A stretch of DNA of 16,956 nucleotides from Halomonas sp. (GTDB lineage Bacteria; Pseudomonadota; Gammaproteobacteria; Pseudomonadales; Halomonadaceae), in NCBI GenBank assembly GCA_003560175.1, contig PWIZ01000139.1, positions 1-16,956 of the forward strand, read 5' to 3'. Positions 1 through 9,828 of this stretch are shown piece by piece; position 1 is the first letter of the stretch, and each line of letters begins with the position of its first letter. The notes below the pieces were generated by a model. It was not told where the DNA came from. It was given only the letters and a program-made list of their open reading frames with translations, and ran no database searches. The translations under genes and the position numbers were made by a program.

Positions 1-146
1 CCGCGATCCAGGAACAGGCCCAGCTCGCGCCCGCTGTCGCTAACCGCCTTGAGGCGTCCCAGCACGCGCCGTTCATAGGGTAGCGTCAGGCTGTCGGTGG
101 CCCGCTCCGCGTCGATGACCCCCAGGCGTTCTGTCAGTGTCAGCAT
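1..146 (-). CDS. ureE: Urease accessory protein UreE, nickel metallochaperone (partial, N-terminal 48 residues)
   Basis: Only the first 48 codons are in the window; the rest lies beyond the left edge. The translation starts MLTLTERLG and contains the UreE-typical TLPYERR segment followed by a stretch ending GLFLDRG, which matches the N-terminal peptide-binding domain of UreE. UreE delivers nickel to the UreDFG-bound apo-urease in the cytoplasm; the nickel-binding C-terminal region is not visible here. The ATG at 146-144 is preceded by AGGAG at a good distance, and that ribosome binding site abuts the ureC stop codon, so the two genes are clearly cotranscribed. ureF and ureG are expected next, outside the window. 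Confidence 0.9.
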   Translation of the reverse strand, partial: MLTLTERLGVIDAERATDSLTLPYERRVLGRLKAVSDSGRELGLFLDR

Positions 147-154
147 GTCGACTC

Positions 155-1863
<1,709 letters not shown>

Positions 1864-1867
<4 letters not shown>

Positions 1868-2208
1868 GACTGACCTCCTTTACCCGGCGTGCTGGAGCCA
1901 TCGTCCAGGCTGCCCATCACCTCACCGCGAAAGCCGTAGATATGTCGCCGACCGACGAAGGGGATCAGGGTCACCTCCCGGGTCTGGCCCGGCTCGAAGC
2001 GAATCGCCGTGCCGGCGGCCACATCGAGACGATGGCCCCGGGCCTTGGCACGGTCGAAGACCAGCGCCGGGTTGGCCTCGGCGAAGTGGTAGTGGGAGCC
2101 GATCTGGATCGGCCGGTCGCCGGTGTTGGCGACCTCGATAGCAATCCGTTCGCGCCCCTCGCAGAGCGAAATCTCGCCATCCTTTAGCCGGTATTCGCCA
2201 GGAATCAT
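1864..2208 (-). CDS. ureB: Urease subunit beta
   Basis: A structural subunit of about 114 residues of the UreABC heterotrimer. Recognisable family segments are MIPGEYRL at the N-terminus, the central [12 protein letters not shown] segment and the C-terminal IPFVGGRR-like run (here [12 protein letters not shown]). An in-frame TTG at 2226 would add six residues, but I chose the ATG at 2208 because it gives the canonical MIPGEY start and is preceded by AAGGAG at optimal spacing; the extra codons (SKEL) are simply that ribosome binding site read as protein. The gene starts ten bases after the ureA stop and its TGA overlaps the ureC ATG. The C-terminus carries a short low-complexity tail ([13 protein letters not shown]), as is common in this subunit. 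Confidence 0.96.
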
Positions 2209-2218
2209 CGTGAGCTCC

Positions 2219-2521
<303 letters not shown>

Positions 2522-2547
2522 GTCGGGTTTCCGTGGAAGATGGGGGG

Positions 2548-3441
2548 TCAGGTTCGCCAGATGCGCGGCGCGTGGGCTTCAAGGCCCAGCAGCCTGGGAC
2601 GCAGGACCCGCCAGGCGTCCTCGCACAGCCCCCAGGCCTCGCGGCACTCCTGGCCCAGGTAACGCACCAGCAGCACACCGTGACGCACGGTGACCGCCCA
2701 GCGGGTCGAAGCGCCGAGCGCCACGCGCAGGGCCTCGACGGCCTCGAGCTCATCGTCCAGGCCCACCGCCCAGAGCGTGGCCTGCACGGTGGCGCCCCCC
2801 TGCCCCCACCGCCCGCGGAAGCGCGGATGGGACGGGTCCAGGGGCTGACGCTCGATCCATAGCGGTTTGCCGTCGCGAGTGAGCCGGAAACGCTGGTCGA
2901 TGCGACCCGACACATAGGGCAGCTCGCTGGCGGGGCGACCCAGGGCCAGCACCTCCCAGCCCAGGCATCGCGCACTGCCGGCAAGCGCCACGGTGGTGGC
3001 CTGCTCACCCCGGGCCCCGTCGAAGGCGAGGGTCTCCTGGGGGAGCCACTCGAGAGTGGCGCCCTGCTCCACGCGCAGGCGAACCTGCTGGTTCGCGGCG
3101 ACGCCATGGGTGTCGGCTCGGTAGAGCTTGTTGGCGGCCGGCGTGGTCAAGAGGGCGTGGGCCCCTGCCTCCACTCCGACATCGATACTCAGGGCGTCGC
3201 CGCTGACCAGCCCGCCAGGGGGGTGCAGCAGGTAGACATGACAGGCGCCCTGGCCCCCCTCCGGATAGAAGGGGCGCTGCACCCGCAGCGGCCCGCGATG
3301 TCGCGCGTGAACCAGGCGGGTGACGTCCCGGCGGGAAGCGAAGCCCAGATCCAGGGAGGCATCCCAGCGCCGCCCGGCATCGAAGCGATGGCCGGAGTCC
3401 GTCAGCGTTGTGGCATCCCGGTAAGTCTCGAAAACGGTCAT
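2548..3441 (-). CDS. ureD: Urease accessory protein UreD
   Basis: A 297-residue accessory protein that binds apo-urease and, with UreF and UreG, forms the complex through which nickel is inserted. Family landmarks are QRPFYPEG at about residues 55-62, the strongly conserved [11 protein letters not shown] at 72-82 and the [10 protein letters not shown] segment shortly after. Length is as expected. This is the first gene of the urease operon; its ATG at 3441 lies roughly 26 bases downstream of a predicted sigma-54 start site. The ribosome binding site is poor, with only weak purine matches before the ATG, which may limit accessory-protein yield relative to the structural subunits. Nothing suggests that it is damaged. 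Confidence 0.96.
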   Translation of the reverse strand: MTVFETYRDATTLTDSGHRFDAGRRWDASLDLGFASRRDVTRLVHARHRGPLRVQRPFYPEGGQGACHVYLLHPPGGLVSGDALSIDVGVEAGAHALLTTPAANKLYRADTHGVAANQQVRLRVEQGATLEWLPQETLAFDGARGEQATTVALAGSARCLGWEVLALGRPASELPYVSGRIDQRFRLTRDGKPLWIERQPLDPSHPRFRGRWGQGGATVQATLWAVGLDDELEAVEALRVALGASTRWAVTVRHGVLLVRYLGQECREAWGLCEDAWRVLRPRLLGLEAHAPRIWRT

Positions 3442-3477
3442 GGGCGGCTCGTGATCCAGCGTGTCTGCACAGCTATC

Positions 3478-3493
3478 AGCAAGCGGCGTACCA
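3478..3493 (-). promoter_or_regulatory. Predicted sigma-54 (-24/-12) promoter for the ureDABCE operon
   Basis: Read on the minus strand this is TGGTACGCCGCTTGCT. It matches the RpoN consensus TGGCAC-N5-TTGCW at 5 of 6 positions in the -24 box and all 5 in the -12 box, with the required GG-N10-GC spacing. The predicted start is near 3467, giving a leader of about 26 bases before the ureD ATG. An NtrC-type dyad lies about 143 bp upstream of that start. No convincing sigma-70 promoter was seen in the same region. Confidence 0.75.
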
Positions 3494-3522
3494 GAAGGGG
3501 AAAGGAGGTGTTTTCAGCTTAT

Positions 3523-3540
3523 TATTCAGCAAGTTGAATA
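3523..3540. promoter_or_regulatory. A/T-rich 6-6-6 dyad between the NtrC site and the sigma-54 promoter of ureD
   Basis: TATTCA and TGAATA form perfect 6-base arms around a 6-base spacer (GCAAGT). The centre is about 64 bp upstream of the predicted start. It sits in a local A/T-rich island within GC-rich DNA, consistent with a DNA-bending or accessory-regulator site; an IHF-like match is only partial. The binding factor is unknown. Confidence 0.4.
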
Positions 3541-3601
3541 TTGCCTAGAGCACCGATCGCACTCCCTGCGCCTTATTGAGGTGCGCCACCGCGAGAATAA
3601 A

Positions 3602-3618
3602 TGCACCACCTGGGTGCG
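3602..3618. promoter_or_regulatory. Predicted NtrC binding site (enhancer) for ureD
   Basis: The plus strand reads TGCACC-ACCTG-GGTGCG, which matches the NtrC dyad TGCACC-N5-GGTGCA at 11 of 12 arm positions with the correct 5-base spacer. Its centre is about 143 bp upstream of the predicted sigma-54 start, within the usual range for NtrC enhancers (glnA of enterics has sites near -108 and -140). A weak second half-site, GGTGCA at 3644-3649, would define a dyad centre 31 bp away on the same helical face. Confidence 0.72.
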
Positions 3619-3721
3619 GCGAGACCGGCAGGCTGGCCATCAAGGTGCAAGGTGCGTCTGCCCGACGGTGAGGACGCCTTGCAAGCGGTTTCCTGGCGCC
3701 GGGCGTTACAGGCGTCAGAAC

Positions 3722-4419
3722 CTATACCGTCAGATGCTCCTTGATCAGCGCATCGGTCAGCTCGCCGATCGGTCCCCGGGCCACCGGTCGGCCGCGATCC
3801 ATGATCACGAAGCGGTCGGCGAACTTGCGGGCGAAGGGGAGCTTCTGCTCCACCAGCAGAACGGTCAGGCCGTCCTCCTTGATCAGCCGGCGGATCACCT
3901 CGCCGATCAGGGTGACGATATTGGGCTGGATGCCCTCCCCCGGCTCGTCCAGGATCAGCAGGCGCGGCTCGATCACCAGCGCCCGGCCGATGGCCAGCTG
4001 CTGCTGCTGACCGCCGGAAAGATCGCCGCCACGGCGATGCTTCATCTCCTCGAGCACCGGGAAGAGCTCGAAGATGCGGGAGGGAATGGTGCGGCGGCCG
4101 TCGCTGCGGGCGGCTAGGCCGGTGCGCAGGTTCTCCTCCACGGTGAGCAGCGGGAAGATCTGCCGACCCTGGGGCACATAGCCAATGCCCAAACGCGAGC
4201 GCTCCTCCACGCGCTTGCGGGTCAGCTCCACGTCATCGGCATAGCGAATGCTGCCGTCGGAGACGGCCACCTCGCCCATGATCGCCTTCATCAGGGTGGT
4301 CTTGCCCACCCCGTTGCGCCCCATCACGCAGGTGCACTCCCCCGCCGGCACCTCGAGGTCGAGATCCCAGAGGGTATGGCTCTCGCCGTAGTACTGGTTG
4401 AGCTTGTCGATGGTCAGCA

Positions 4420-4420
<1 letters not shown>
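3722..4420 (-). CDS. urtE: Urea ABC transporter ATP-binding protein UrtE
   Basis: A 232-residue LivF-type ATPase, one of the two nucleotide-binding subunits that energise urea import on the cytoplasmic side of UrtBC. Walker A is GRNGVGKT (34-41), the Q-loop is YVPQ (81-84), the ABC signature is LSGGQ (134-138) followed by QQQ, and Walker B is LLILDEP (154-160). The switch position reads VEQ (190-192), with glutamine instead of the usual histidine, as is normal for LivF/UrtE proteins. The same open frame runs upstream through urtD, but the ATG at 4420 is the true start: it shares a base with the urtD stop (TGATG), and MLTIDKLNQYYG is the typical beginning. It is last in the urt operon, and no clear terminator follows it. 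Confidence 0.95.
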
Positions 4421-5255
<835 letters not shown>

Positions 5256-5259
<4 letters not shown>

Positions 5260-6401
5260 GGGGTCACCTCCCTGCCCGTCGCGCCACCGTCATCCGGCCG
5301 TCGGCGACGCTTCAGGCGATAGGCAAGAAGGCCGGCGACGCCTCGGGGCAGGAATACCGTGACCAGCACGAAGAGCCCGCCCAGGGCGAACAGCCAGGCG
5401 TCGGGCATCACCCCGGTGAACACCGTCTTGGCGTAGTTGACCAGTATCGCCCCGATCACGGCGCCATAGAGGGTCGCGCGGCCACCCAGCGCGACCCACA
5501 GCACGATCTCGATGGAGAACAGCGGCGAGAACTCGCTGGGGTTGATGATCCCGACCTGGGGCACGTAGAGGGCGCCGGCCAGGCCCGCCAGCATGGCCGA
5601 GACCACGAAGACGAACAGCTGGAACCGCTCGACTCGGTAGCCGAGAAAGCGGGTGCGGGCTTCGGCATCGCGGGTGGCAATGCAGACCCGTCCCAGCTTG
5701 CTGCCGATGATCGCCCGGCACAGCAGGTAGCCCAGGGCCAGCGCCACGCCGGTGGCCAGGAAGAGCCCGAGGCGGGTCTCGTTGCTGCGCAGATTGAAGC
5801 CGAGGATGTCGCGGAAGTCGGTCAGCCCGTTGTTGCCGCCGAAGCCCATCTCGTTGCGGAAGAAGGCCAGCATCAGGGCGAAGGTCAGCGCCTGGGTGAT
5901 GATCGACAGGTAGACCCCGGTGACCCGGGAGCGGAAGGCCAGGAAGCCGAATACCAGCGCCAGGGCCCCCGGCGCCAGCAGCACCATCAGGAAGGCGAAC
6001 CAGGCCATGTCGAAGCCCGCCCAGTACCAGGGCAGGCTATCCCAGCTGAGGAACACCATGAAGTCCGGCAGCTCCGGGTGGCCATAGACCCCGCGGTCGC
6101 CGATCTGGCGCATCAGGTACATGCCCATGGCGTAGCCGCCCAGGGCGAAGAAGGCACCGTGGCCGAGGCTCAGGATGCCCAGGTAGCCCCACACCAGGTC
6201 CACCGCCACGGCGAGCAGCGCATAGCTCAGATACTTGCCGAACAGATTGACGGTATAGGCGTTGACGTGCAGCGCGTGCCCCTGGGGCACCGCCACATGC
6301 AGCAGCGTCACCAGGGTCATGGCGGCCAGCAGCACGGCCAGGAAGAGCTGCGTCGAGCGCTCCGCGAAGGGGCGCGTCAGCCAGAATCTCGAAGCCAGCA
6401 T
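5256..6401 (-). CDS. urtC: Urea ABC transporter permease UrtC
   Basis: A 381-residue LivM-type inner-membrane permease, one half of the urea channel with UrtB. The sequence is a run of hydrophobic segments (roughly nine or ten), beginning with one near residues 18-38. It contains the LivM landmark LSLGHGAFFALGGYAMG (77-93), the TGVYLSIITQAL segment (161-172) and FGGNNGLTDF (187-196), followed by the conserved LGYRVERFQLFVFVVSA region and a basic C-terminal tail. The ATG at 6401 is preceded by GGAGG and lies three bases after the urtB stop. Its own stop overlaps the urtD start. It looks complete. Confidence 0.96.
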
Positions 6402-6404
6402 GAA

Positions 6405-8057
6405 TCAGCCCTCCGCCGCACGGCCCTTCTGCGGAAAGAGTCCGCGGGGGCGCTTCTGGATGAACAGGATGATGAAGACCAGCACGATGATCTTGGCCAG
6501 CACGGCCCCGGCCCAGGGCTCCAGCACCTGGTTGATCACGCCCAGCGACAGGCCAGCCACCAGGGTGCCCCAGAGGTTTCCGACGCCGCCGAACACCACC
6601 ACCATGAAGGAGTCGATGATGTAGTTCTGGCCCAGGTTGGGCCCGACGTTGGTGAGCTGGGAGAGCGCCACCCCGGCCAGGCCCGCGACCCCGGAGCCCA
6701 GGGCGAAGGTGAGGATATCGACCCGGGTCGCGCGGATGCCCATGGAGCGCGCCATGGCACGGTTCTGGGTCACCGCCCGCACCTCGAGCCCCAGCCGGGT
6801 GCGGCGCATGATCAGCATCAGGCCGGCGAACACCGCCAGGGCGAAGCCGATCACCACCATGCGGTTGAGCGTCAGCGACAGGGCGTCGTTGATGGCGATG
6901 GAGCCGCTCATCCACTCAGGCGAGATCACGGTACGGTTCTGGGGCGAGATCACCGTTCGCACCAGCTGCTGGAGGATCAGGCTGATGCCGAAGGTGGCCA
7001 GCAGGGTCTCCAGGGGGCGACCCTTGAGGAACTGGATCACGCCGCGCTCGATGGCGATGCCGGCCAGCCCCGCCACCAGGAAGCCCACGGGCACCGACAG
7101 CACCAGCGCCAGCCCCGGCTGGCCCGGCAGCAGCTGCTGCATCATCCAGGTGGTATAGGCGCCGAGCATGATCAGCTCGCCGTGGGCCATATTGATCACC
7201 CCCATCACCCCGAAGGTGATGGCCAGGCCGATGGCCGCCAGCACCAGTACCGAGCCCAGTGAGAGGCCGAAGTAGAGGGTCTCCACGGCCCGGTTGACCT
7301 TGAGCAGCTGCTCGATGTCGTTCAGGGCGCTGCGTGCCACATCGGCCAGCACCGCATCGTCGCCATTGGCGGCGCGGTTGAGCGCCACGCGGACCCGCGG
7401 GTGCAGGCTGCCCTGAAGGTCGGCCACCGCGGCCACCTCGCCCTGCTCCAGTCGATGGATGGCCAGCGCCTGTACCAGACGCCTGCGCACCTGCGGGTCT
7501 TCCTCGCCCTCGATCACCTCGGCCAGGGGGTCGGCAAGGTCGGCGTCCACCTCGCCTAGCAACCGCTCGGCGGAGGCGCGTCGCAGACCGAGGTCCGCCG
7601 AATAGAGATCCACCACCGCGATGGCGCTGCGCAGCTGATTGCGCAGCGCATTGTTGATGCCGACGCGATCCAGGTCGCGGCGGGACATCTCCCCCAGCGG
7701 CTCGCCGGTCAGGGCATCCGCCACTGGCCAGTCGCGGCCGCGGTTGTCGATCACCACCACGAAGCGGCCGTCCTCGACGCGCTGCAGGCGCCCGTCGAGC
7801 AGCGCCTGCAGCCAGTCGCGGGCGCGGGGATCGTCGCTGGCCACGATGGCGTCGATGGCGCGGCCCTTGGCGGGGAAGCTGCCCGCGTCGAGGGCTTCGA
7901 GCAGTTCGATGGCGACCGCGTCGTCGTCGGCCGAGGTCTGGGCCTGGGCGACCGAGGACATCAGCAGCACAAGCAAGAGTGTCAGCAGCCAGGCCAGCGG
8001 GGCACGACCGGTTCGTGACCTGGCCGAACCGGGCCAGGACGGCGGGAAGTTCCTCAT
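6405..8057 (-). CDS. urtB: Urea ABC transporter permease UrtB, with N-terminal extracytoplasmic domain
   Basis: A 550-residue protein in two parts. Residues 1-39 look like a signal peptide or signal anchor (arginine-containing start, hydrophobic run LAWLLTLLLVLLMSS, AQA cleavage-like site). Residues 40-256 are a hydrophilic, helix-rich domain with HEAT-like spacing of leucines, which presumably lies in the periplasm. From about residue 257 the protein is a standard LivH-type permease, with GVINMAHGELIMLGAY (286-301) as the clearest landmark. It forms the membrane channel with UrtC. The long N-terminal part is known in proteobacterial UrtB proteins and has no assigned function that I know of. 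The ATG at 8057 follows AGAGGAAC. It is separated from urtA by 86 bases containing a strong stem-loop. Confidence 0.95.
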   Translation of the reverse strand: MRNFPPSWPGSARSRTGRAPLAWLLTLLLVLLMSSVAQAQTSADDDAVAIELLEALDAGSFPAKGRAIDAIVASDDPRARDWLQALLDGRLQRVEDGRFVVVIDNRGRDWPVADALTGEPLGEMSRRDLDRVGINNALRNQLRSAIAVVDLYSADLGLRRASAERLLGEVDADLADPLAEVIEGEEDPQVRRRLVQALAIHRLEQGEVAAVADLQGSLHPRVRVALNRAANGDDAVLADVARSALNDIEQLLKVNRAVETLYFGLSLGSVLVLAAIGLAITFGVMGVINMAHGELIMLGAYTTWMMQQLLPGQPGLALVLSVPVGFLVAGLAGIAIERGVIQFLKGRPLETLLATFGISLILQQLVRTVISPQNRTVISPEWMSGSIAINDALSLTLNRMVVIGFALAVFAGLMLIMRRTRLGLEVRAVTQNRAMARSMGIRATRVDILTFALGSGVAGLAGVALSQLTNVGPNLGQNYIIDSFMVVVFGGVGNLWGTLVAGLSLGVINQVLEPWAGAVLAKIIVLVFIILFIQKRPRGLFPQKGRAAEG

Positions 8058-8107
8058 CGGGAGTTCCTCTGGAATCGGGAGCGGTAAGGGGTCGAGAGGG
8101 CGTGCTA

Positions 8108-8131
8108 CCCCGCCGCCGGGCGGCGGCGGGG
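8108..8131 (-). terminator. GC-rich stem-loop between urtA and urtB (attenuator or mRNA stabiliser)
   Basis: A perfect 10-bp stem (CCCCGCCGCC with GGCGGCGGGG) closes a 4-base loop. It starts 12 bases after the urtA stop on the transcript. No U-run follows on the minus strand, so a full intrinsic terminator is unlikely; partial termination or protection of the urtA message from 3' exonucleases fits better. It would raise UrtA over the membrane subunits. Confidence 0.65.
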
Positions 8132-8143
8132 GATGGATCAGAC

Positions 8144-9487
8144 TTACTCGGCCAGGGCGGCCTCGGCCTCCTCGGCCGCGGTGCTCCCGCCGCAGGAGCC
8201 GGTAGCGACGTTGAAGTTGCCGCAGCGCATCGGGGCGCGCCAGTCTGCGATCAGGTCGCGGGAACCCGGCAGGAAGTCGGACCAGGCATCACCGACCACA
8301 GTGGACGGGGTCTGCCATACGATATCGAACTGACCGTTGTCCTGGATCTCGCCGATCAGCACCGGCTTGGTGATGTGGTGGTTGGGCATCATGGCCGCAT
8401 AGCCGCCGGTAAGGTTGGGCACCGCCACCCCGATGATGGCGTCCTTGACAGCATCCGCGTCGGTGGTCCCGGCCTTGCGTACCGCTTCCGCCCACATGTT
8501 GAAGCCGATGTAGTGGGCCTCCATCGGATCGTTGGTTACCGCCTCCTCGTCGCCCGTCCACTCGATCCAGGCGTCGATGAAGTCATAGTTGGCATCGGTA
8601 TCGACGCTCATGAAGTAGTTCCAGGCGGCCAGGTGGCCGACCAGCGGGCCGGTGTCGATACCGGTCAATTCCTGTTCGCCTACCGAGAAGGCCACCACCG
8701 GGATGTCCGCGGCGTCGATGCCCTGGTTGGCCAGTTCGCGGTAGAAGGGCACGTTGGCATCGCCGTTGATGGTCGAGACCACCGCGGTCTTCTTGCCCTC
8801 GGTGCCGAAACGGCGGATCTCGGCGACGATGTTCTGCCAGTCGCTGTGACCGAAGGGGGTGTAGTTGACCAGGATGTCCTCCTCGGCCACCCCGAACTCC
8901 TCCTGGAGGTAGGCCTCAAGGATGCGGTTGGTGGTGCGAGGGTAGACATAATCGGTGCCCGCCAGCACCCAGCGCTCGACCCCCACCTCGTCATGGAGGT
9001 AGTTCACCGCCGGGATGGCCTGCTGGTTGGGTGCCGCCCCGGTATAGAAGACGTTCTCGGAGGACTCCTCCCCCTCGTACTGCACCGGGTAGAAGAGCAG
9101 ACCGTTGAGCTCCTCGAAGACCGGCAGCACCGCCTTGCGGGACACCGAGGTCCAGTTGCCGAAGACCACATCCACCTCGTGCTGGGCCAACAGCTCCCGA
9201 GCGCGTTCCGCGAACAGCGGCCAGTTGGAGGCTGGGTCCACCACCACCGCCTCGAGCGGGCGGCCCAGCAGGCCGCCCTGCTCGTTCTGCTTTGCCACCA
9301 GCATCTCCACGGTATCCTTGAGCACCGTCTCGCTGATCGCCATGGTGCCGGAGAGCGAGTGCAGGATACCGACCTTGATCGGGTCTTCCTGGGCCAGGGC
9401 CTGGGCGCCGGCGCCCAGCAGGGAGACGGACAGCAGCGCGGCGATCAGGGGACGCAGCGGCAGCGTCTTGCGATGGGATAGGGTCAT
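8144..9487 (-). CDS. urtA: Urea ABC transporter periplasmic urea-binding protein UrtA
   Basis: A precursor of about 447 residues that captures urea in the periplasm and hands it to UrtBC. The N-terminus is a clear signal peptide: basic HRK region, hydrophobic run to about residue 30, and a likely cut at ALA before QEDPIKVG (about residue 32/33). The mature protein has UrtA landmarks such as KVGILHSLSGTMAISE, LFYPVQYEGEE, FYTGAAPNQQ, GTDYVYPRTTN and MEAHYIGFNMW. The start at 9487 is preferred over the ATG at 9499 because GGAG lies six bases before it and MTLSHRK begins a normal signal peptide. It is the first gene of the urt operon, driven by a predicted NtrC/sigma-54 promoter, and is followed by a stable stem-loop. 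Confidence 0.97.
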   Translation of the reverse strand: MTLSHRKTLPLRPLIAALLSVSLLGAGAQALAQEDPIKVGILHSLSGTMAISETVLKDTVEMLVAKQNEQGGLLGRPLEAVVVDPASNWPLFAERARELLAQHEVDVVFGNWTSVSRKAVLPVFEELNGLLFYPVQYEGEESSENVFYTGAAPNQQAIPAVNYLHDEVGVERWVLAGTDYVYPRTTNRILEAYLQEEFGVAEEDILVNYTPFGHSDWQNIVAEIRRFGTEGKKTAVVSTINGDANVPFYRELANQGIDAADIPVVAFSVGEQELTGIDTGPLVGHLAAWNYFMSVDTDANYDFIDAWIEWTGDEEAVTNDPMEAHYIGFNMWAEAVRKAGTTDADAVKDAIIGVAVPNLTGGYAAMMPNHHITKPVLIGEIQDNGQFDIVWQTPSTVVGDAWSDFLPGSRDLIADWRAPMRCGNFNVATGSCGGSTAAEEAEAALAE

Positions 9488-9535
9488 GAGAATCTCCATG
9501 CTCACAAGGGTTGTTGTTGTGTAGCAAGAAGATGC

Positions 9536-9551
9536 TGCAAGGGATGCGCCA
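9536..9551 (-). promoter_or_regulatory. Predicted sigma-54 (-24/-12) promoter for the urtABCDE operon
   Basis: The minus strand reads TGGCGCATCCCTTGCA, matching RpoN consensus TGGCAC-N5-TTGCA at 5 of 6 and 5 of 5 positions with exact GG-N10-GC spacing. The predicted start is near 9525, leaving a leader of about 37 bases to the urtA ATG. An NtrC dyad is centred about 111 bp upstream of that start. Confidence 0.8.
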
Positions 9552-9578
9552 GCAGGCGACATTCCCAGGAAATAGCAA

Positions 9579-9594
9579 CAATTACAACTAATTG
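9579..9594. promoter_or_regulatory. A/T-rich dyad between the NtrC site and the sigma-54 promoter of urtA
   Basis: CAATTA and TAATTG are perfect 6-base arms around a 4-base spacer. The centre lies about 61-62 bp upstream of the predicted start, almost the same position as the different A/T-rich dyad at ureD. It may be a bending (IHF-like) or accessory-regulator site; the factor is unknown. Confidence 0.4.
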
Positions 9595-9627
9595 CCGGAT
9601 CAACATGACGTGCTCGAAGAGCCCGAC

Positions 9628-9644
9628 TGCACCCTGTCGGTGCA
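9628..9644. promoter_or_regulatory. Predicted NtrC binding site (enhancer) for urtA
   Basis: The sequence is TGCACC-CTGTC-GGTGCA, a perfect match in both arms (12 of 12) to the NtrC dyad TGCACC-N5-GGTGCA. Its centre is about 111 bp upstream of the predicted sigma-54 start, a standard enhancer distance. Together with the promoter it predicts induction of urea uptake under nitrogen limitation. Confidence 0.8.
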
Positions 9645-9768
9645 ACTTTCCACGAACCGGGCGCCGGCCATGCACCATCCCTCCCCAACGATGCACGCCG
9701 CCAGCCTCGACGCCCCCTGATAGTGCACATCTCGGCCCAAAACCATCCACCCCGGGGCCCTCACACAA

Positions 9769-9797
9769 CAGGGGCGCCGAGGGTGTCGGCGCCCCTG
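9769..9797 (-). terminator. Hairpin terminator downstream of tctA
   Basis: A perfect 12-bp GC-rich stem (CAGGGGCGCCGA with TCGGCGCCCCTG) closes a 5-base loop, starting 31 bases after the tctA stop. On the minus strand it is followed by TTGTGTGA, a modest U-rich tail. It most likely ends the tctCBA transcript and insulates urtA. Confidence 0.65.
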
Positions 9798-9828
9798 CCA
9801 GGCCGAAGGCTGGCGAATGGCAGGCGGG

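Larger units (their letters stand above)
9488..9828. other. 341-bp intergenic control region between tctA and urtA
   Basis: No gene is supported here on either strand. Reading away from tctA, it holds the tctA-side hairpin terminator (9769-9797), about 120 bases with little structure, an NtrC-type dyad (9628-9644), an A/T-rich dyad (9579-9594), a sigma-54 promoter match (9536-9551) and the urtA leader. Two further TGCAC half-sites at 9671-9677 and 9692-9696 are too incomplete to call. Confidence 0.7.

Noticed and set aside
3558..3573. A second minus-strand GG-N10-GC match upstream of ureD (AGGCGCAGGGAGTGCG)
   Set aside because: Both boxes match poorly (4 of 6 and 3 of 5), and it would leave only about 45 bp to the NtrC site centre from the start, too close for a typical enhancer.
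3635..3650. A plus-strand GG-N10-GC match (TGGCCATCAAGGTGCA) resembling a sigma-54 promoter
   Set aside because: It points into the 3' end of urtE with no gene to drive, and its -24 box is a poorer match than the minus-strand site at 3478-3493.
3461..4117. A 218-codon plus-strand open frame covering the ure-urt gap
   Set aside because: Two thirds of it is the antisense shadow of urtE, it has no recognisable domain, and the gap part contains the regulatory elements of ureD.
9671..9702. Two more TGCAC half-sites as additional NtrC enhancers for urtA
   Set aside because: The partner halves match at 2 or fewer of 6 positions and the spacing to the main site is not convincing.
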